Below are positions 34,074-39,178 of a stretch of 39,178 bases of DNA, piece by piece. Position 1 is the first letter of the stretch, and every line of letters starts with the position of its first letter. The translations under genes and the position numbers were made by a program. A model generated the notes under the pieces. It was not told the DNA's origin, ran no database searches, and saw only the letters and a program-made list of their open reading frames with translations. Source of the DNA: Bacteroidales bacterium (GTDB lineage: Bacteria; Bacteroidota; Bacteroidia; Bacteroidales; Muribaculaceae). The stretch spans positions 1 to 39,178 of the forward strand of contig JAAVFJ010000031.1 in NCBI GenBank assembly GCA_014800845.1, read 5' to 3'.

Positions 34074-34975
34074 AGACTCTGATCGTATTGACCGGTCCTA
34101 CCGGTGTGGGTAAATCGGCTGTGGCGCTTGAGCTTGCATCGCGCCTCGGCACCGAGATAATCTCGGCTGACTCCCGCCAGGTTTATGCCGGAATCCCCAT
34201 CATAACTGTTGCACCCGGGCCTGAAGATTTGGCGCGGGTGCCGCATCATTTTGTAGGCACGCTCCCCGTCGATGCCTATTTCAGCGCAGCCGAGTTTGAG
34301 CGGCAGGCACTGGAAGTGCTTGAGGAGCTGTTTGAGAAGCACGATGTGGTGGTGGTCTGCGGGGGCTCCATGCTTTATGTCGATGCGCTCTGCCACGGCA
34401 TTGATGAACTGCCCACAATCAGCCCCGAAGTGCGCGCCCGGGTGGCTGAGATGACCCAGAGAGAGGGGGCCGAGGGTATGTTGAGACATCTGCGGGAACT
34501 TGACCCCGATTATGCAGAGAAGGTGGACCCGGCTAACCTGAAGCGCATAAGCCACGCGGTGGAGATATGCCTGCAGAGCGGACAGACCTACACGTCGCTG
34601 CGCACGGGGAGCAAGCGTGAGCGACCCTTCCGGATTCAGAAGTATTGCCTGACGGCCCCGCGGGAAGTTCTGTTTGACAGGATTAACAGCCGCGTGCTGA
34701 GAATGATTGAGGCGGGGGCTATGGATGAGGTTCGGCAGATGTATCCGCTGCGGCATCTGAACGCGCTTAACACTGTGGGCTTCAAGGAATTGTTTGAGGT
34801 GGTTGCAGGCCGATGGGAGCTTGATTTCGCGGTGGCGCGCCTGCAGAAGAATACTCGTGTCTATGCAAAGAAGCAGCTGACCTGGTATGCCCGCGACCCG
34901 CAGATTGAGCTGATAGACACAACCGACTTCGCAGCTCCGGCGGACCTGGCCGAATATCTGCAAAGCCGGTTATAA
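34070..34975 (+). CDS. miaA: tRNA dimethylallyltransferase, TTG start
   Basis: MiaA adds the dimethylallyl group to A37 of tRNAs that read UNN codons. The 301-residue chain begins [20 protein letters not shown] with the P-loop at residues 8-15. SADSRQVY follows at 33-40, and the tail has [10 protein letters not shown], a family signature. The P-loop is so close to the N-terminus that the start must be at or near the TTG at 34070, which overlaps the pepT stop as TTGA. This gives translational coupling with a rare start codon and probably low expression. It ends convergent to the HMA-like gene. Confidence 0.93.
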   Translation: MKTLIVLTGPTGVGKSAVALELASRLGTEIISADSRQVYAGIPIITVAPGPEDLARVPHHFVGTLPVDAYFSAAEFERQALEVLEELFEKHDVVVVCGGSMLYVDALCHGIDELPTISPEVRARVAEMTQREGAEGMLRHLRELDPDYAEKVDPANLKRISHAVEICLQSGQTYTSLRTGSKRERPFRIQKYCLTAPREVLFDRINSRVLRMIEAGAMDEVRQMYPLRHLNALNTVGFKELFEVVAGRWELDFAVARLQKNTRVYAKKQLTWYARDPQIELIDTTDFAAPADLAEYLQSRL

Positions 34976-35022
34976 GAGAGTGTTTGAATTTAAACAAGTA
35001 AAACAGCTGTAAATCAAGCCGG

Positions 35023-35553
35023 TTACTTGGTAGCGCGGTTAGGGGACAGCGTAATCAATTTCTCTCGTGAGCGCCCCTCAGCATTGCCGTTTTTGCTCTG
35101 CTGACCGCGGTTTTGCCAGCCACGCGGGTTGTCGGGGTCCGTTTCCGTGGTAGCTTCTGAGGAAGACTCCTCGCTATTTTCGCCTATTTTCACCGGGGCT
35201 GTCCCGGGCTGCGAATTGAAGCGATTGCTTGCCTGAGAGGCCTGAGAGGCATCAGGCTTGAGGAGTTCATCGGTGAGCCGGGTGGCTTCGAAGCCGGCGT
35301 TCTTAAACATTTTCAGCAGTGCTTCCGGTGAGGTCTTGACCTGATTGAAAGTCACGGACACTACTTGCAATTCCGGCGAAGCGATTACGCGCGACACACC
35401 CTCGCCACGCAGCTGTTTCTGCAGCTTCGCAGCGGACTGGGTGGTGAGGGGAGGAGTGACTGAGAAACGCAATGTCGTGAGATTCAGTCCCTTGGCTGCT
35501 GCGCCGAGGCAGAAGACCGCAGTGAGCAGGAGGAGCAAGGATAGTTTTTTCAT
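35023..35553 (-). CDS. Exported HMA-like protein lacking the metal-binding cysteines
   Basis: The 176-residue protein has a signal peptide (residues 1-20). Residues 24-90 follow the beta-alpha-beta-beta-alpha-beta pattern of heavy-metal-associated domains: TTLRFSVTPPLTTQSAAKLQ, then VIASPELQVVSVTFNQVKTS, then LLKMFKNAGFEA. The usual metal-binding CxxC in the first loop is replaced by PPLTTQ, so it should not bind copper in the usual way. The C-terminal half is a Ser/Gln/Asn-rich, likely disordered tail. It is the last gene of the recR-GNAT-lysC unit, 13 bp after lysC. The fold call is from pattern only. Confidence 0.65.
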   Translation of the reverse strand: MKKLSLLLLLTAVFCLGAAAKGLNLTTLRFSVTPPLTTQSAAKLQKQLRGEGVSRVIASPELQVVSVTFNQVKTSPEALLKMFKNAGFEATRLTDELLKPDASQASQASNRFNSQPGTAPVKIGENSEESSSEATTETDPDNPRGWQNRGQQSKNGNAEGRSREKLITLSPNRATK

Positions 35554-35566
35554 TGAGAATATTTTC

Positions 35567-36943
35567 TTAGTGGAAAATCAGTGCATGGAGGGTGCGTAGA
35601 GCATCCTGGTGGCGGTCAGCGTTTACGAGCATGCTGAAAGTGAAGCCCGAAGCGCCGGTGGCAGAGGCGGGCACATCGATGCCGGCACCGTTGAGGGCGC
35701 CCAGCAGCTTGAGGCTGATGTCGGGATGGAGCTTAATGTTTTCACCCACCACGGAGATGGTGCTGACATCCTCACGCTCAGTAAACACGGGTGAGGTGCC
35801 TTCGCTCAGCTCCGGGGCGAAATCCTCGCGCAGCGCGCGGAGCGCACGCGGTGCATCGGTGGCACGCACAGCCAGCTTCAGCGGCGAGGTGGGGGAGGCT
35901 GCCGAGGTCAGCAGAATCTCTACGCCCTGCTTGGAGAGCACATTGAGCACACGAGAGTGAAGCTCAGGGAGCGGGAAGCGGGAGTCGGGAGCAGCCGTAA
36001 TCAGCGAAGTGGCGGCTATGGAGGTCACGCCGCGAAAAGTGTGGTCCGTCACGTCGTGGTGCTCATCGGTGATGAGGGTGCCCGGCGCCGAGGGATTAAA
36101 CGTATTGAGAATTCGGATGGGTATGTTCTTGTGAAAAACCGGGTAGATAGTGGGGGGATAAATCACCTTGGCGCCGAAATTGCAGAGGTCCATGCTCTCC
36201 AGGAATGAAAGATGCGGAATCACCTCGGCATCCTTTATAATGCGGGGGTCAGCGGTCATGAAGCCATCTACGTCGGTCCAGATGTCGAGCACCTGAGCAC
36301 CCAGCGAAGCGGCCAGCAGCGCCGCCGTGTAGTCCGAACCGCCGCGCCCCAGATTAGTGATGTCGCCCGTAGCGGCATCGGTGGAGATGAAGCCGGGAGC
36401 TATCGCCACCGGGCCGGCAAAGTCGCGGAAAGTGTCGCAGATGAGACGGTCGGTGAGGGGAGTGGCAGCTATGTTTTTGTCAAACCACTTTTCGGTCTTG
36501 ATGAAGTCCGGAGAATAGAATAGGCGTGCATCCTTAATAATGTGGCTTATAATGAAAGAGCTCATGCGCTCACCCATGCTGACCACATTACACTGGGTGC
36601 GGTCAGAGAAATCCTCGAGCAGCTCAATGCCGGTGTAATAATCCTTCAGGCGCTTCAGGAGAATCTCCACGCCGCTCCACACCTCCTGCTGCCGCTCGAG
36701 AGCCACAAGTTCGGAGAAGACCACATCATGGTGGCGGCTTACGATCAGGTCGTAGGTCTGCTGCCACTCACGGTTGCAGGCACACGCCTCGCGGGCCGCG
36801 CGCAGCAACAGGTCCGTAACCCCTCCAAGGGCGGAGACCACCACAATGACAGGTTCGGTAGCAGCCTCTTCTACAATCTTTTTCACATTGCGGAGACTGG
36901 CCACGGTGCCTACCGAAGTGCCTCCGAATTTCATAACTCGCAT
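35567..36943 (-). CDS. lysC: Aspartate kinase
   Basis: The 458-residue enzyme phosphorylates aspartate, the entry step to lysine, threonine, methionine and diaminopimelate. The kinase domain (1-290) has MKFGGTSVG at 4-12, GRGGSDYTAAL, DIWTDVDGFMTADPR and CNFGAKVIYPPTIYP. Two ACT domains follow (about 310-385 and 395-458), the usual site for feedback by lysine or threonine. It is monofunctional: no homoserine dehydrogenase part is fused. It sits 6 bp after the GNAT gene in the recR operon. The ATG is the only start that leaves the MKFGG motif intact; no leader riboswitch is present because the gene is internal to an operon. Confidence 0.95.
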   Translation of the reverse strand: MRVMKFGGTSVGTVASLRNVKKIVEEAATEPVIVVVSALGGVTDLLLRAAREACACNREWQQTYDLIVSRHHDVVFSELVALERQQEVWSGVEILLKRLKDYYTGIELLEDFSDRTQCNVVSMGERMSSFIISHIIKDARLFYSPDFIKTEKWFDKNIAATPLTDRLICDTFRDFAGPVAIAPGFISTDAATGDITNLGRGGSDYTAALLAASLGAQVLDIWTDVDGFMTADPRIIKDAEVIPHLSFLESMDLCNFGAKVIYPPTIYPVFHKNIPIRILNTFNPSAPGTLITDEHHDVTDHTFRGVTSIAATSLITAAPDSRFPLPELHSRVLNVLSKQGVEILLTSAASPTSPLKLAVRATDAPRALRALREDFAPELSEGTSPVFTEREDVSTISVVGENIKLHPDISLKLLGALNGAGIDVPASATGASGFTFSMLVNADRHQDALRTLHALIFH

Positions 36944-36949
36944 ATCTGT

Positions 36950-37480
36950 CTATTTAGAAATGTCCTTTAAGAATTTTTGCAACACAAAAGCGTCGGTCCA
37001 GCCATTGTCAGATGCAAGCCAGTGAGGCAACGAAGCAACCCGGCTGAAGCCTGCGCGCTCAAAGAGCGAGAGCGACGGCTCATTGTCGGCAGGCACATAA
37101 GCCAGCAGCTGATGCAGCCCCAGATGATGCTCGCAGTAGCGGCACAGAAGCCGCAACGCACGCAGAGCCAGGTGACGGCGCTGATGCTCGGGAGAGATGA
37201 TTATGCCCACATTGGCGCGCCTGTGCCTCACCTCCACCTCGTAGAGATCCACCAGGCCGGCCGGCACCTCGCCATCCTTAACCTCAATCATCAGCCGCAG
37301 CTCCCCGGAGTGAAACGGGTCGGCCTCGTAGCTCTGCAGATACTCCATCACATTACGCAGAGAGTAAGGGGCAAGAGTGGCCGAAGACCTCCACAGCTGA
37401 GAGAGATTCTCCAGACTGTAGATCACCTGCAGATCGCTCTTTTCAAGTGCCCGCAGGCGTATGATGTCGTCGTCAAGCAT
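36950..37480 (-). CDS. GNAT-family N-acetyltransferase
   Basis: From the ATG at 37480 the protein has 176 residues and looks like the RimJ/SpeG-type group: IIRLRALEKSDLQVIYSLEN at the start, the acetyl-CoA loop ISPEHQRRHLALRALRLL, and the closing DNEPSLSLFERAGFSRV. SpeG-type enzymes acetylate polyamines and RimJ types acetylate protein N-termini; the substrate here is unknown. The start overlaps the recR stop by 8 bp. A frame extension of 20 residues upstream runs inside recR and is not family-like. Confidence 0.85.
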   Translation of the reverse strand: MLDDDIIRLRALEKSDLQVIYSLENLSQLWRSSATLAPYSLRNVMEYLQSYEADPFHSGELRLMIEVKDGEVPAGLVDLYEVEVRHRRANVGIIISPEHQRRHLALRALRLLCRYCEHHLGLHQLLAYVPADNEPSLSLFERAGFSRVASLPHWLASDNGWTDAFVLQKFLKDISK

Positions 37481-38099
37481 TGGCAAAAGTTGAAGAGAAA
37501 AGAATACGTTGCTGAATGGAGCGCCCAAGCGTGAGCTCATCGGTAAACTCCAGGTCAGAGCCTACGCTCAGCCCCCTGGCCAGCATAGTGACCTTCACCG
37601 GGAGCTCCTGGAGGCGGCGGAAGATATAGAAATTAGTGGTGTCACCCTCCATAGTGGGGGAGAGGGCGAGAATCACCTCCTTCACCCCTTCAGCCTTCAC
37701 ACGCTCCACGAGCGAGTCAATCTCGAGGTCGGCGGGCCCTATGCCGTCGATAGGGGAGATAAGCCCCCCGAGCACATGATACAGACCGCGGTGCTGACCG
37801 GTAGACTCCACCGTGAGCACATCCTTCACATTCTCCACCACACAGACCGTGAGCTCATCTCTCGAGGGGGAGGAGCAGATGGGACACAGCTCCGAGTCGC
37901 TCACATTGTGGCAACGTCGGCAATACTGCATCTCGTGGCGCAGACGCGTGATGGCACCGGCAAGCTCATCGGCCATGGAGGGCTCCTGACGCAGAATGTG
38001 GAGAGCGAGTCTCAGCGCAGTCTTACGCCCAATGCCGGGGAGTCTGCCGAGCTGACGCACCGCGTCGTCAAGCAGTGGAGAATTAAAGGAATCATTCAT
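37473..38099 (-). CDS. recR: Recombination protein RecR
   Basis: RecR (208 residues) works with RecO and RecF to load RecA on gapped DNA. The helix-hairpin-helix LPGIGRKTALRLALHIL (20-36) is present, as are a zinc finger with Cys60, Cys63, Cys72 and Cys75, and the Toprim domain from about 83 (TVCVVENVKD). The Walker-like closing segment is LARGLSVGSDLEFTDELTL. Length matches the family (about 200). It heads the operon recR-GNAT-lysC-HMA-like. The -7 box is only 7 bp from the ATG, so the transcript may have almost no leader. Confidence 0.96.
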   Translation of the reverse strand: MNDSFNSPLLDDAVRQLGRLPGIGRKTALRLALHILRQEPSMADELAGAITRLRHEMQYCRRCHNVSDSELCPICSSPSRDELTVCVVENVKDVLTVESTGQHRGLYHVLGGLISPIDGIGPADLEIDSLVERVKAEGVKEVILALSPTMEGDTTNFYIFRRLQELPVKVTMLARGLSVGSDLEFTDELTLGRSIQQRILFSSTFANA

Positions 38100-38106
38100 A
38101 AGAGTA

Positions 38107-38114
38107 CAAAATTA
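38107..38114 (-). promoter_or_regulatory. Probable -7 box of recR, near-leaderless start
   Basis: TAATTTTG on the minus strand (38114-38107) matches the consensus. The -33 region is T-rich but lacks TTTG. Transcription would begin almost at the recR ATG (38099-38097). Confidence 0.5.
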
Positions 38115-38185
38115 CAAAAATCTTCCGAAACCTAAAAGCCGAGGCGCCCGACCGGTGCAAAATTCCCGCTGCGAGGGGCCGAAAA

Positions 38186-38217
38186 CTTGCACGGCTCGCA
38201 AAAACTTACTAAATTTG
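38186..38217 (+). promoter_or_regulatory. Promoter of tRNA-Ser
   Basis: CTTG (38186-38189), 20 bp, TAAATTTG (38210-38217), 19 bp before the mature tRNA. Confidence 0.8.
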
Positions 38218-38236
38218 CAGACCGAAAACAACCCGA

Positions 38237-38323
38237 GGAAAGATGCCGGAGTGGTCGATCGGGGCGGTCTCGAAAACCGTTGTGCCCTCGCGGGCACCCA
38301 GGGTTCGAATCCCTGTCTTTCCG
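38237..38323 (+). tRNA. tRNA-Ser, anticodon CGA
   Basis: The acceptor stem GGAAAGA (38237-38243) pairs with TCTTTCC (38316-38322), with discriminator G38323. The anticodon loop CTCGAAA gives CGA (reads UCG). A long variable arm (GTGCCC-TCG-CGGGCAC) and the T-loop GGGTTCGAATCCC are typical of class II serine tRNAs. CCA is not encoded (CAA follows). An integrase gene begins 541 bp downstream, so the 3' end is a likely integration target. Confidence 0.97.
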
Positions 38324-38358
38324 CAACCTTGTCAGACGCGAGTCGAACAAATCAAGTC

Positions 38359-38394
38359 AAACCTCAGACTTTCAATAAGTTCTGAGGTTTTTTT
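38359..38394 (+). terminator. Intrinsic terminator after tRNA-Ser
   Basis: AACCTCAGA (38359-38367) pairs with TCTGAGGTT (38381-38389), followed by five more T's. If the element ends at the tRNA, this terminator is element-borne. Confidence 0.9.
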
Positions 38395-38864
38395 ATGTCC
38401 TTTCCAACCACTTCCCGGACATAAATCAGCTAACCTCAGACCCATCTCAGACCATATTTTGCTACCCACACGCTACCCTTTTTGAAAAAGGGCAAATGGG
38501 TAGCAAAAGGGTAGCAAATAATGTATTAATAAACTAATAATCAAATTGTTAAATAGACATAAGTCGGTCAATTTGAGACATTTTAAAGACACATTTTTGC
38601 TACCCTTTTTACTTCAGACACTTTTGGTTAGCTGTTTGGTAGCAAATATGCCTATAAATCTCTGATTAACACATATATAAATCGCTCCGTTTTTCATTGT
38701 ATCAAATAGATTCTGCGACACTCAATGTCGTTAGAATGTCTTCTATCACAATTGTCTTATATCTGTCTGCATTAGTCTTTTATCCGTCTCAACTCAACTT
38801 AATCATTAATCGTTTCAATGCCAGACCACCAAATCCAGTGTTGAATTAAAATCATTAAGAAAAA
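38395..38864. other. Intergenic att-proximal region before the integrase gene
   Basis: No gene. It holds six GCTACCC-type words (see the repeat entry), a second copy of AACCTCAGAC (38432-38441; first at 38359-38368), and an AT-rich stretch with imperfect repeats near 38755-38790. No consensus promoter for the integrase was recognised. Confidence 0.6.
38457..38643. repeat. Six GCTACCC/GGGTAGC words, likely integrase arm sites
   Basis: Forward GCTACCC at 38461-38467, 38472-38478 and 38599-38605; reverse GGGTAGC at 38498-38504 and 38509-38515; and an imperfect reverse copy (TGGTAGC, 38637-38643). Most are flanked by T- or A-runs (TTTTGCTACCC). The first four form a symmetric block, two forward facing two reverse. 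Such arrays beside an integrase gene are expected for arm-type binding sites. Confidence 0.65.
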
Positions 38865-39178
38865 ATGAAACGGAACGTCTTTAGTGTCCTTTTCTATATC
38901 AAGAGGACCAAAGTTAATCGCTCAGGGGAAAGTCCTATAATGGTATCCCTGAACGTCAATGGAGACCGAGAAATGTTCGCGGCAAAACTGTCTGTCAAAC
39001 CGACCATATGGGATGCCAAAAGCGGACGAGCCATCGGAAGAACAGCGGCAATCAATGAACTGAACAGCCGCCTGACAGACATACAAATGTTGCTGAAACG
39101 TCACTTCTATGACATAGAACAGCAGCAAGGCTACGCAACGGCGGAGCAGGTAAAGAATGCCTATATGGGTATTACAGC
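38865..39178 (+). CDS. int: Tyrosine-type site-specific integrase, N-terminal part
   Basis: The ATG at 38865 opens a frame that runs off the window after 104 codons. The protein begins MKRNVFSVLFYIKRTKVNR and continues GESPIMVSLNVNGDREMFA, LSVKPTIWDAKSGRAIG, and a helical stretch from INELNSRLTDIQML on. This is the arm-DNA-binding domain and the start of the core-binding domain of Bacteroidetes tyrosine integrases carried by conjugative or mobilisable elements. The catalytic domain lies beyond the window. It reads away from tRNA-Ser, as is usual when the tRNA forms one end of the element. Confidence 0.88.
   Translation, partial: MKRNVFSVLFYIKRTKVNRSGESPIMVSLNVNGDREMFAAKLSVKPTIWDAKSGRAIGRTAAINELNSRLTDIQMLLKRHFYDIEQQQGYATAEQVKNAYMGIT

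Noticed and set aside
1-39178. CRISPR array
   Set aside because: No regularly spaced identical repeats with unique spacers; the tandem repeats found are adjacent and degenerate, and no cas genes are present.

Overview
The window reads as chromosomal DNA of a member of the order Bacteroidales. The evidence is the Bacteroidetes-type promoter (TTTG, about 20 bp, TAnnTTTG), seen in near-perfect form ahead of many genes and both tRNAs; Bacteroidetes-restricted families (DUF4252, DUF4296); and Bacteroidetes forms of SerA, DksA-like protein and integrase. The GC-rich coding style and gene set would fit a gut Muribaculaceae-type organism, but that level is inference.

Region 1 (1-7.8 kb) is gene-poor and mosaic. 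It holds the start of a possible transposase gene at the window edge, a candidate structured RNA, and an ECF sigma factor/anti-sigma/DUF4252 operon. It also has a two-part GNAT gene with an AT-rich core, a lone XRE regulator with its own promoter, and two long spacers with degenerate tandem repeats, inverted repeats and a very AT-rich tract. It looks like a region of past insertions and decay.

Region 2 (7.8-24 kb) is dense. A plus-strand cluster carries ddl, ileS, a DksA-like protein, lspA, a DUF4296 lipoprotein and a small protein, most of them overlapping by ATGA. It converges on minus-strand aroE, serA-serC and a nitroreductase. Upstream of the nitroreductase lies the best non-coding RNA candidate, about 300 nt with its own consensus promoter, many hairpins and an intrinsic terminator. 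Next comes a four-gene minus-strand operon (iorA, iorB, a PLP aminotransferase and a CoA-transferase/hydrolase). Together these could turn aromatic or related amino acids into acyl-CoA and then the free acid. Its promoter carries a 15-bp palindrome in the -33/-7 spacer.

Region 3 (24-38 kb) holds nhaA (with a sigma-54-like upstream site), a small DUF6582-like protein, tRNA-Leu(UAG), valS, a secreted S9 peptidase, a 60-residue ORF behind a perfect promoter, a Gly/Trp/Asn-rich secreted protein, a small lipoprotein, pepT-miaA, and the minus-strand operon recR-GNAT-lysC-HMA-like protein.

Region 4 (38.2 kb to end) is tRNA-Ser(CGA) followed by a tyrosine integrase gene that runs off the window. Six copies of a GCTACCC word lie between them. 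This looks like the integrase end of an element integrated at the tRNA gene; the far end is outside the window.
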